Assembly: GCA_963921825.1 (NCBI GenBank)
Contig: OY997595.1
Span: forward strand, 66,185,879 to 66,249,878
Length of the DNA: 64,000 nt
Direction of reading: 5' to 3'
Origin: Erodium maritimum
Lineage: Eukaryota; Streptophyta; Magnoliopsida; Geraniales; Geraniaceae
This document shows positions 1 to 14,907 of this stretch, piece by piece; position 1 is the stretch's first letter, and each line of letters starts with the position of its first letter. The notes beneath the pieces are model-generated. The model searched no databases. It was not told where the DNA came from and was given only the letters and a program-made list of their open reading frames with translations. Made by a program: the position numbers and the translations under genes.

Positions 1-720
1 ACAAACAAAATCTGGAAAACAGATGAAGAAATTTGATTTTGCACATAGACCTCAAACCTCATAACCCTTGAACAAATGAACAAATGGTTGGATTTGAGAT
101 CGACCTCGATAAAACCCTTAGACATTTCTCAAACCCACATAGTTCCAAAAAAATTTAAAACAAAATAATAATTGATTGAAGATGAACTTAGATCTCTAAT
201 GGCAGATCTGGTTCTCACACCTAAACCCCCAAAATTCTCAAACCCAAACCCCAAAATATGGAGAAATCTAGACTCGGACCAGACAAGGCGAGGATGAGGC
301 GGCGTTGGAGATGAACGGTGTTTCTCGCTGTTCTTGTACGGCTATTTCTCCTTCAGTTGCTTCTTCTCTCCTTCAACGTCTTATCTCATTCACCTCTCTC
401 TCATTTCCTTATTTGTATACGACATCAAGAATGAAAACATCAACTACATATTCAAGTTTTAAACCAAACAAAAGGGGGCAATTTGGCCATTTAAGAAAAT
501 ATGCACAAGCACGTGGCAGTCATGTGCTGAAAATGTTGACAGTGTCGTCAAAGCAGACGATTCCCATTATTTTCTATAAAACCCGATTAATTTACCGCTT
601 AAAATTGTCACACAAAATCAGCCGCAATTAGAAAAGTGGGAAAAAGGTGAAGCATAATTAGGATACAGTGTTACCCTAGTATTTAATGATGTTGAGACTA
701 TTAAACGGGAACATTACAAA
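1..720. other. AT-rich flank, no supported gene
   Basis: I see no convincing gene. A 108-codon open frame at 305-631 is rich in Ser/Leu, matches nothing I recognise and has no splice context. The CT/GA-rich stretch around 240-320 could be the leader of a gene lying to the left of the window, but nothing here proves it. Confidence 0.4.
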
Positions 721-728
721 ATGGTAAG

Positions 729-1397
729 TAGGGATGGCAAAATAACCCGAACACGACGGGTACCCGACGTATCCTACCCGATCGGGTAGGGTATTGACCG
801 AGTATTATTTTAATCGGGTAGGGTATTACCCGTTGACCGGGTAAATTGACCGGGTAAGGGTAGGGTAAGGGTTTGGCCTTACCCTCCCCGAACCCGACTC
901 GATCTTATAACACACATATATATATATATATTTATTTATATTATATACATAAATAAGTTCACAATAATAAACCCAATAGTAAGTCAATTACAATAAAAAA
1001 GTTGTACGGTCATAACTCATAAGCCCATAATACCACACAATTCATTTGGGTTAATTGATCATTAAAAAAACAAACTGGAAAGGGATTACTTTTACTTGGT
1101 TGTTACTTAATTTTAAGATTGTTGTATGTTGATACTTGAGACGTGATTTTTTTTCTATCATTTCATTTTTGTTTTACTACTGAAATTTATATGGAATTGC
1201 TATTTGGATCCCATATTTTTTGTCTTATAATCCATATGTCATATGAACAAATCGGGTAAGATAATACCCGACCCAAACGGGTAGAATATTGACCGGGTAT
1301 TAATCAGATATGAATAGGGCATGGATATTAGGTACTAAAATCAGGTAGGATACAGGCATCACAAAACCCAGCCCATACCCTACCCATGCCATCCCTA
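729..1397. mobile_element. Non-autonomous hAT element (MITE-like)
   Basis: The ends are inverted: TAGGGATGGCA at 729 and TGCCATCCCTA ending at 1397. The body is rich in repeated ACCCG/CGGGT words, as in many plant hAT derivatives, and has no coding frame. The left target duplication is ATGGTAAG (721-728). The right copy is split by a later insertion: ATGG at 1398-1401 and TAAG at 5271-5274. Joining these gives a perfect 8-bp duplication, the size expected for hAT. Confidence 0.85.
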
Positions 1398-2057
1398 ATG
1401 GTAGGGGTGGGCAAAAAATCCGCGACCCGCGGCCCACCCGAAAACCCACCCGATCCGACACTCATATAAGCCATATCCGTGGATTACGGATCGGGTATCG
1501 GGTCAAAAATTCTCAGATCCGCGAGTTACTGGGCGGGTATCGAATCAGGAAAGGATGATCCGCGGATCACCCGATCCGCCCGCACACTGATATTTAGGCC
1601 TATAATAACCCATCTACTCAACCCAATTCTTAAGCCCATTTAACTTTAACCAATTGTTTTATTTTTTTTTTACTATTTTAACCTTTCATCTCAGCCACAT
1701 ACTCTCTATGCTACCCAACCTTATCCCATCTAATCTCTCTCCACCCAACCGTATTTCATGTAATCCTCCTTTCTCTCTCTATACAACTTTAGCTCTTATC
1801 TTTTCATTTTCCAATTCCCTGTCAACGTTGTCTTCTTCCATCTACCTTCTATTTTCACAAACGCACGAACCAGAAAAAGGCTTATACCTCTTCGCTGTAG
1901 CTCCACTCCCCGCCGTTGTAACTCTCGGTGTCCTCGTCCCTCTTTACCCGCCGTTGTAACTCTCGGCGTCCTCGTCCCTCTCTACGCCGGTGTTCATCTT
2001 CTCGACGCCGTTGTGACCATGTATTCATCTTCTTCATGTGTTCCACTTTCGTTTGAG

Positions 2058-5050
2058 TAGGGGTGCGAACGGACCCTGTCCGTAGACCTTTTAAGAACCC
2101 CGTCCGCTTCATCCATAATTTTCATGTCCGGACCCTGTCCGAATGAACTTTAAAATCCCGGGTTTTTGACCTTCTGGGTACGGACCGGATCGGACCGGTT
2201 CCGGATTTTACCCGAACATTAATGGGCTCATACTTTGAGCCCAAAATTGTCCATTTTAGTCCATTTAAGTAATTCAACAAGTAAAAACAAGTTCTTCCAA
2301 ATTTTGTTTATTCATCGGGTGAAAAACCATTGAAACATGGATTATTAAATGAACTCAATAATCCAAGCAACAATGGTGAAAAAACACCCCCTAAAACTAA
2401 TACATATAAATAAAAATCAAAAAAACAAGTTCATCCATAAACTGTTCAAAACAGAAAGATAGTAAATAGAATTTCCTTCATCTTCATCTTCAATTCTTCA
2501 TCACCTTATGAAGTTTCACCAACAACAATACCATCAACTAACACTGAAACAAAGTAGAAAACAAAGTTAGTATCTAAGTAAGATAAAATTTAAATATTTC
2601 CAAAACAAACAATAAAAATTTACAGCCAGCCACAAGCATCAAATAAGTGTAGTTCCATCTAATGCAAACATCAAGACAAAGCATATAGGTAGAATTCAAA
2701 TTTAGTTGCTTCATTAAGGCCTTGAACTTCGCTAACCTAGTAGGAGATAATCTAATCCACCTAACGGCAAATCTAATTCTCTCAATAGAATCACCTAACT
2801 CCTTTGTACCCTCACTCACTACAAGATTCAATATGTGAGCTACACACCTCATGTGCATGAACTTTCCTCCCAAGAAAAAGAGAGACTTCGGCATGAAATC
2901 GAAACTCTCTTGCAAGTACTTAATGGCCTTGTCATTTGAACTAGCATTATCTACCGTTACGGTCATAATTTTATTTAAACCCCAACTAGTAAGACAGGAC
3001 TCAAGAGCAGCACCAATAGCATCCCCACTATATCCAACTATTGGACAAAAATTCAGAATTTTTTTGTTCAACTTCCAATTTTCATCAACATAATGAGCAG
3101 ACAAAACCATATAATTAATATTCTGGTTGGAAGTCCAAGTGTCTGTTGTCAAAGATACCCTAGGTTTAGCATTTAAAAAATAGGCACGCAACTTTGACTT
3201 TTTAGATTCATACAATGAAAACATACATGTCGCAACAGTAGTCCTACATGGGACAACAAACAACGGTTGATTAACCTTGCAAAACTTTCTAAAACCACCA
3301 CCCTCAACAGTTGTAAAAGGCATCTCATCAAGCACAATCCACTTGACGAGAGCAATTTTAGATGCTTCTTGATCAAATCGCCAAGTGGTTAAGCTCGATG
3401 GTTTGTCTTTTTCAGCAGGAGATTAATTAAGTTGTTGTTGCCCCTTTTGTATTCTTTTCGGGTTTTTGGGACATACTAAAACATGTTTATTCAAAGAAGT
3501 AGTACCATTTTCCTTTGTATTACCACTCAACATCTTCAAACACATTGTACACTTAGCCTTTTCTTTACCATTATGCATTACCAATTCAAAAGTATCCCAA
3601 CAACTAGATGCATTTTTTTTCTTAATTTTAGCTTTAGGAAGAAGCGTACCTTGGGGAGATGTTGTTTCATCTCCCCTACCTCCAACATCTAGTACGGCTG
3701 TAGTAGAACCAGATGCTAACGAACTTTCCATTCCCACCAGTCCACTTTTAGTTGTTGTAAAGTCAACTTCACCCTACAAATTCAAGACGTAAACAGATTT
3801 TACAAAACAGATAAAGTAAAAAAAAATTACATATAAAAATAATATCATACTTCATTACTAATATGTTTGAAATTTACATATATAAATAAAAATGAACATT
3901 TACATATAAAAAATCATACAAAATAACAGATTCAAACAAACTTACAGGAGCGTCTTTTATCATTAAGTGCAACAGATTAAGTCACAGATTATACTGAGAC
4001 TTTAACTCACATATTAATATACATACATATGAAATAATATAATAATTCCAATTAAAATCAACGATGAAGACACAAATTATAGATTAGACTTCAAATCAAG
4101 ATTAATACACATTCATATGAAATAATAAAAACAGTCAGACATTGTTTCAATCTAACAACACAAAAAGTGGTCTGGAGAGGAGCTAATTTAACTAAAAACA
4201 GTCAAACATTGTTTCAATCCAATATTACAAAGTGTATCACCTAAATGGATAATAAAAGGCCACAGAATAAATAAATGAATAGAGATTTTAAACTACCTAA
4301 AGCATGAACAATAATCAACTGATTTTAAAATTGAAACAAACAGGAAACAAGTTTGTTTTTAGAGGTCTGTAGACCAACCATGTATTATTTCCCCTATGTG
4401 CCATACATTAAATCAAGGAAAACGTAAAAAACGCAGAGTTCTCGGTGCCACAAACTGAGCAAGCATACTCTAATCTGGAACATATAGAAATCAACATACC
4501 AGCATATTTATCAAAGATCCAAACCACAGACGGCTAAATAAAACCACAAACAGGAAACAAGTTACCTCAATTTCGGCCATGTATTGCAGAGTTGGATTGC
4601 GAGAGGAACAAATCAATGGTAAAGAAGGAGAGGAGCTCAATGAGATCCATGGGTAAAGACTAGTAGGTTTCGGAACCGTAACTTTCTTCTACAACTTCTC
4701 CTCTTTTATACATGGTAGCTAACTGAAAATATTGTTGTTGATGATGAATTGATTCACAATATCGATGATTGATTCGCAATTGGAGAGCCAAATCCAAAAA
4801 CAGCAATCGCAGCCGTAATCGCAGAAAGGAATCGCACAATTTTCTCCACCTTTCCCAATTTGCGCTTCAATTGCCGACTGAGGATATTTTGAGTCAACGT
4901 CTGAACGCGTTGGGCCGTGGGCATGCGTGGACTCGGGCCTGTATAACTCTGATTAAATTATCGGTCCAGCTTTTACCCGGACCCGGACGGGTCTGGTGAT
5001 CCAGAACCAGATCTGGATGATCCGGGTACCCGGAATTCCGGACCGAACAA
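2058..5050 (-). mobile_element. Inner hAT element with decayed transposase
   Basis: A new hAT-type end TAGGGGTGCGAACGG begins at 2058, followed by repeated GGACC/GGTCC words. Similar words recur at 4970-5045, ending near GGACCGAAC. The right boundary is approximate: the last bases are degenerate and I found no clean 8-bp duplication. The transposase remnant on the minus strand lies inside. The 3740-5000 part is AT-rich and non-coding. Confidence 0.65.
2574..3737 (-). pseudogene. BED zinc finger hAT transposase, broken
   Basis: Two open stretches lie in the same frame on the minus strand. The first (3737-3426) carries a BED-type zinc finger, with CTMC, then a downstream His and Cys. It ends at a TAA (3425-3423). 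The same frame reopens with a stretch reading TTWRFDQEASKIALVKWIV and continues to 2574. That part has hAT core features: SLTTDTWTS, VTVDNASSND, RCVAHILNLVV and a final RWNYTYLML. The C-terminal hATC dimerisation segment is missing. It resembles the RICESLEEPER/DAYSLEEPER class. The internal stop and the lost tail suggest it is not functional; an intron just after 2630 cannot be excluded. Confidence 0.8.
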
Positions 5051-5274
5051 GGGTTTTCGATTTACGATTGAAATGGAAAAGTTATCATAAGACGCGGATT
5101 TTCGGTTTAGGCCCGATCCGCCTGAGTTTTTCGTAGGCGGATTTGAACCCAAGACAGCGGTCCAACGGGCGGGTTTGAGATTAAGCTTATCCGATCCGCA
5201 AATACGCGGGCGGGTGTATATATATGCGGGTCGGACCGGTTAACCGCCCATGCACACCCCTACCTAATGGTAAG

Positions 5275-6164
5275 GGATGAATATTGCCCCTCGTGATTGT
5301 GAAGCACAAGATGGATATGTGTGATAGAAGCCCAGACAAGTTGAGGCCCTAACGTTAAAACCCAAACGGTCAGAGATTCCTAAGAAGAATTGTGGGCCCA
5401 AAGCCCGGCCCGTTAGTTATATGCTAAAATGGCCAGTTTTGGGCTTTAAGTTTGGGCGTTGAGCCACGAACACAATATGATTACATGGCGATTTATGACA
5501 AATAATAAACTGAAAATGAGTGATTTAAGTGGGAGTAGAAACGGTCGTTACACCAAACCGAAGGAAATAATCATTTATAATAAATCAAAAGGCATTGAAA
5601 GCGTGACGAGGAAGAAACGAAAGGGCCAGGTTGGCGCGCACTGTTAAAGAGGCCCACGAAGCCCAATCACGCGCCACACACATGTCCCCACAAGTAACGG
5701 CTCTTCCAGTCAATCCTTGCCTTACACCTGACGCAACCAATCAAATCTTTCTCTATTCCCTAATTAGTAATTAATATCATTATTATCCCATTTATTACCC
5801 AAATTATAAAATATGTCAATTATCAAAACAAAAATTTCGAAATAATCTTCCTCGTTGATCAAGTAATTGAAAAAAAAAACAAATTAATTTCTCATCATCC
5901 TCCACTTCGAAATAGTAAAAAATAATTATCCCAATTTCATAAGATGTAAAATATCGTAATTCAATTGGATTGAGGAGAACATCTTATGTATGTATTCGAT
6001 ATATAAAATAAATTAATACGTTTAAATTATTTTTCGTATATAAAAACGGACATGCCATCATGAGTTTTTTTTTTATGTTTTATAAGTTGTAACTTTTTTT
6101 TAGTGTAATAAAAAATAGCGTCTTGAACTTGTATTCTACTGTGTTCGGTATGGAGATGAATAAG
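5275..6164. other. Intergenic, no gene seen
   Basis: Low-complexity AT-rich DNA. The longest frame (5459-5647, 62 codons) has no recognisable features. Nothing else is supported. Confidence 0.4.
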
Positions 6165-6175
6165 AGATAAAACTT

Positions 6176-6348
6176 GCCCACATGGGTTAGCCTAGTGGTG
6201 AATACCTCTTCACATCTCACCTCTCCTTGAGGTCACATGTTCGAATCCCGGTGGGTACACTTACTTGGGAGTAAGTGTGGGTGTTGGGTGGTGGGTTAGA
6301 TTAGGCTAAAATAGGATTTCCCTGTAATTCTCTCTTATCAAAAAAAAA
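6176..6348 (+). mobile_element. tRNA-derived SINE
   Basis: The element has the two internal RNA polymerase III boxes of a tRNA-derived SINE. An A-box-like TTAGCCTAGTGG lies near the start, and a B-box-like TGTTCGAATCC lies about 50 bp further. It ends in a poly(A) tail (6340-6348). It is flanked by a perfect 11-bp target duplication AGATAAAACTT (6165-6175 and 6349-6359), which is diagnostic of target-primed retroposition. It lies about 1 kb upstream of the poly(A) polymerase start codon. Confidence 0.9.
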
Positions 6349-6359
6349 AGATAAAACTT

Positions 6360-7057
6360 TATTTAAAAAAATTATATTCTTTAAATTGCTTACACCATAT
6401 AAGAGCAAAATTTTAAAGGATTTAATATTTCGTATTTTTTATTTTTTACTCATTATATAAAATTTATGTTTTAAACATAACGTTGGAAACAAAATTTATA
6501 TAAAATACAACATAAAAACAATATAATGACATTTTTTACAATTAAAGCTAACGGTTACAAAAACATGAATACCACGAGATATTTTTTTTTTGAGATACCA
6601 CGGGATACATTTTTTTTGAGATACCACGAGATACATGTTGTTTCGATTATCTTTTTTTTAAAATAATTTTTTCGATTTTATATATTATATATCCTACATA
6701 ACAAACTGTTAGACACATAAGGCAATTATAATATTACAGACTCGAGATTTGGCTGAATAATTATTATTTTACACTTTAAAATTAAAAGTTTATCAATTTA
6801 AAAACATATATAAGAATCAAATCATGTTACAAATTTAATTAATAATAAACCAGAATAAAAAATAATATCTGACCCGACCCAATTGTAAAAGAAAGCCAGA
6901 GAGATAAGATGAAGAAAAAAGAGATATTATTAAAAAAAACACCGATTAATTCACCGCTAAAAATAAAATAAAATAAAATAAATATCACCAAAAGCACCAC
7001 AAAAATTTATTGCTCTTCTCTCTCCTCCTCCTCCTTCTTGGAGTCACCTAGAGAGCC
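6360..7057. other. AT-rich upstream region of the poly(A) polymerase gene
   Basis: Very AT-rich, with a degenerate local repeat around 6565-6660 (GATACCACGAGATAC-type words). It probably includes the promoter. A GA/CT-rich leader begins around 7010. No coding sequence. Confidence 0.4.
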
Positions 7058-7069
7058 ATGTCTAATTAG
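7058..7069 (+). promoter_or_regulatory. Three-codon upstream ORF in the leader
   Basis: ATG TCT AAT TAG lies about 250 bp upstream of the main start codon in the CT-rich leader. If transcription starts before 7058, this minimal uORF would be scanned first. The transcription start is not known. Confidence 0.35.
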
Positions 7070-7183
7070 GGTTTCTTTTTCTCCCAATCCGTTTCTGATC
7101 TCTCTCTCTCTACAACTCTCCTTTCCTTTTTTGTTTCTCTCTCTACACTTCGTATATAATCTTCCTATTTCCATCTAGGGTTT
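7067..7183 (+). promoter_or_regulatory. Two telo-box motifs in the leader
   Basis: TAGGGTTT occurs at 7067-7074 and 7176-7183, the reverse form of the plant telo-box AAACCCTA. This motif is common near the transcription start of housekeeping genes. It fits a constitutively expressed RNA-processing gene; the role here is inferred. Confidence 0.45.
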
Positions 7184-7317
7184 CAATTTCGCGATCTGCT
7201 CCACTTCCGTCTCAGAGTGGATCGATTTTAGGGCTTCTTTCTGAATTTATAATTTAGGGTTCTAATTCATATCCTGCTTCCGATCCTGGGTTGTTTGTCT
7301 TGATTTCGGGTGCTGAG

Positions 7318-11627
<4,310 letters not shown>

Positions 11628-12950
11628 TTCGAAAAGAACAGACTTATTAGTACGATCTGAAGAGCTTCTCCATATGTACACTTTTTCTTATTACTTGGAA
11701 TGATTAGAGGCTGTTTCTGCATATATAAGCATGATTGTTCGGTCCAAAACCCTGGTTTTGGATAGATTCAATCTGAACTGAACTGTTAGCAGGCAGGGTT
11801 ATGTTTTAGGGTCTTGTCCTTGTTTCTTTTGTGTCCATGTAGTGAGCGAGCTTGGTAGATAGTTGGGAATCATTGGGGTTTAAGTGTTCTGAAGATAGGA
11901 TATGGGTTTCGGGATCTTGTTTGTAAGGAGATTATTAGAACTGTGAATCAAGGTCACCTGTATCTGGCCTTTTGTTTACTTGCTGCAATGTAATTATAAC
12001 AGACCCCTCTCTCTCCATGGTAGGCTTTTTTTAATCTGAGATGTGTTCATGATGATTTTGTGGCGCTGGAATTAGGGATAGTTGCAAAAAAGTACCCTGA
12101 TGATTTTTTTTTGTTGCAAATTTGTAGTCTGATTATTTCCAACAAAAGTACCTTGAATGTTGTTTTAATTTGTTCAAAGTAACAATGTTTCACTTTTATT
12201 CTAGATTTGAAAGTACTTGTCCTTTTGTATACTTGCTACAATGTATTTATAACAGTTGCCTGAGCTGTGTTCATGATGATTTTGTGGCACGGGAATGTTG
12301 TTAGGGATAGTTGCAAAAATGTACTCATGATTTTTTTTCAAGTACCTTGAATGTTGTAATTTGTTCCAAGTGACCATTTTTCATTTATATTCTAGGTTTA
12401 AAAAATAAACAAAAGAAATCCCCATTTTCCAATCACTGAACTGGAAGGTTTATGATAATATATGATTACGAGTTATTATCTTGGTGGAACATACTGATAA
12501 AACATTTGAGTTTAAATCTTAAAATGTATTAATTTTAGGATAATATTATATTACTTGTTCCAAAGTTAGTTAGCTCTCAACGAAAAGGACTAGTCATTAA
12601 TTTTCTTCATTTTCATAATGAAAAGTCTGAAGCATAAAAATCTAGAAATACTTTTTTTAAGGCACATGTACATTGAACCCAAAACACAATCTCAATTCTG
12701 GAGATTTGATGTCTTTCGGCACTGATTCAAGTCGTCGCACTAAGGACTTGTGTTGCTGGTCAACTGTCATGTCCATATACAACCACACAACAACTAATAT
12801 TAAAAAAAGGTATAGTTCTAAACAAAATCAATTGAAAATATTATGAAAAAACACACATGTAATTCAATTAAAGTAAAGTTCTAAACAAAATCAATCAAAA
12901 ATACGCCTTCTCTGCATTCTCATCGAGGAAGAAGAAATAGAGGTTCTAGT
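11628..12950. other. 3' flank of the poly(A) polymerase gene with local duplication
   Basis: Holds the likely 3' UTR and an imperfect tandem duplication. The stretch 11966-12120 is repeated at about 12220-12345, including TTACTTGCTGCAATGT-like and GTTCATGATGATTTTGTGGC words. Each copy ends in a partial GGGATAGTTGCAAAAA MITE end. A shorter pair, GTTCTAAACAAAATCAAT, recurs at 12815 and 12882. No gene. Confidence 0.5.
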
Positions 12951-14331
12951 GTCGTACATTTCGGTAGACCCTGCAGTCCTTGCTTGGCTTCAGTTTGGCA
13001 TGGTGGGGCGGCTCCTATCGCCCAATCCGCCCCGAAAGGATTTCATGTTCACGATCATCACGTGAGCATGTGGACGATCATCGTCGAGTTTGGTGGTCAA
13101 AGACCTAGAGTTAGGGACCTATGGCTTCTACTTCATGTCTAAAGAGGCGAGGACCTGAGTTCGTAATAATGAACCTTGGTGCTTTAATGGGTATCCGCTG
13201 ATGCTTGGAGAGATCTTAGCCTCGACGGTTCGGGAGCTTCCTAGGTTGGATTGGATCCAACTATGAGTGCATGCTCTGGGAATCCTACCCTCGGCCCGGA
13301 CCTAGGCCATTTGAGAGATCATCGACGCTACGTTAGGGGAATGCGAGGATGTCCCTTGTGACCAATGGAGTCTTTGCTGGGGCGGGACGGTTAAGGTCTG
13401 ATTTTGGATGGAACTCCATCGACCCCTCCGTCGCACCATAATTATAAGGTTCAGGGACTTTCTGGAACCGGTGAGGGTTACTCTAACGAACGCCTCCCGT
13501 CCTTTTGCTTAAACTGTGACTGAATCGATCACATGGTCCGTGACTGTGAATGAGAGGTACCGAAGACCCTGAGGTTCGATAACTCGATCTTGGAGTTCAA
13601 ATCGGGCAAGCCGGAGAAGGCGTACGCCACAAACTAAGGTACGAGAGCACCACCACCACCCCTGGGGTTCGCACCATTGACCTCAGACACGCTACCTAAG
13701 ACATGGTCACCTCGTAGAAGGGAGGCGTTTGTAACCCCGTACACGGTACCTAACCCTCAGCTAGGGGGCAAGGGTTGTACCTTGGTCGGCCCACACCCCC
13801 GAGAGGTCGGGTATGCTTCACAAATAGGCCTTTTTGGGTCTGTCCCATCTGCAAAGATGTCTGTCCCATTCGGGATGTTGTCGAGGTCATCTGCAAGTCT
13901 GGGCCAAAAGAGAGATTCCGCAGGTGAGCCGCGTAAAGATCAGGCGAGGGATGGAAAACAACCCGCCAAGAGGAATGGTAGGATTCAATGGCTTCAAGGA
14001 CCTGCCTGTGGGGGTCCCTGGCTCAAAGCCTCACCTTTCGTTCAAATTGTCAAGTTCAAGTTTCGTCGCCCTTCTCACGACGAAAAGAGTCTCATGTAAA
14101 GGGATCAAGCATCGTTTAGACACTATGTTAAGCGGTCCTCACCGGTTTTTGCTTTTCAGTTTCCTTTCCATTCAGTTTTTATGCTTTTTTAACACCGCTT
14201 CTTATTATAAGGTTAACAATCACTCTGTCTTAGAGTATTTTGGACAAAAACTTTGTAGGGATTTGACCATTGTAATGATTATGTTATTATAATTTAATAA
14301 AGTTGCATCTTTCGTTCAAAAAAAAGTAAGC
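12950..14331 (+). pseudogene. Decayed LINE (L1-type) ORF1 with 3' end
   Basis: Translation around 13165-13290 gives EPWCFNGYPLMLGE and then DWIQL, a stop and VHALGILP, the hallmark of DUF4283 in plant LINE ORF1. At 13500-13550 the frame reads FCLNCD-stop-IDHMVRDCE, a CCHC zinc knuckle (C-x2-C-x4-H-x4-C) with a stop inside. An open frame 13677-14099 ends in SPFVQIVKFKFRRPSHDEKS. No endonuclease or reverse transcriptase follows. Instead a short 3' UTR leads to a LINE-like end CTTTCGTTC and A8 at 14323. Sequence near 12878-12900 loosely resembles that after the tail and may be a decayed target duplication. The 5' boundary is approximate. Confidence 0.75.
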
Positions 14332-14907
14332 TATAAACAAATTAAACAAGTGAGTTTGAGTTATGTTGAAAATAGGTATGAATTAAAAAAAAGTGTTAAA
14401 TGAAAACACGAGCTTAGCACAAAATGAATGGGTTTAACTCGAAAATTTCAAATCTTTGCTTAATTTAGAGGACAATCGGTTCGCCATAAATAAATAAAAA
14501 AACTACCGAGAAATTGACAGTTATTTCGATATCCGGTTCAAGTTTTGGATTGGTCGGTTTTTGCAAGGCTTTTTTGCTACCCATACTTGTTGAAGCATAA
14601 GACATCTGATCCTTCATTAATCATTCAAAAAAAAAGGGTTAAAAGATCAAAATACAAGCCAAAAGGTTGAGAAATTGAAGTTGATAAACCAAATATTTGC
14701 ATAATAATGTAAACATATACATGATTGAACCATTGTTTTGGCAAATATTTCATCACTTTCTACAAACACCTAACTTAAAACCATCGAACAAGCAAAGCCT
14801 TCTTCACTCCTCCGATGACCACAAAACCACTACTTGTTAAGTCGGAACCTTACAAACAAAAATATATAAACCAAAATGCCAAAACACAAATCCCCCTTCC
14901 TTCAACC

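Larger units (their letters stand above)
1402..5262. mobile_element. Composite hAT element, outer copy
   Basis: It starts TAGGGGTGGGCA at 1402 and ends TGCACACCCCTA at 5262, flanked by a perfect 8-bp duplication CCTAATGG (1394-1401 and 5263-5270). The left arm (1402-2057) and the right arm (about 5050-5262) share CGGATC/GATCCG-rich sequence. The middle is a second hAT-like element, so the original outer element was about 0.9 kb and non-coding. It landed in the right target duplication of the 729-1397 element. Confidence 0.85.

Noticed and set aside
305-631. 108-codon open frame near the left edge
   Set aside because: No recognisable domain, biased Ser/Leu content, no splice or promoter context.
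6190-6270. Possible tRNA gene (A and B boxes)
   Set aside because: It lacks a full cloverleaf and is followed by a SINE body and A-tail with target duplication.
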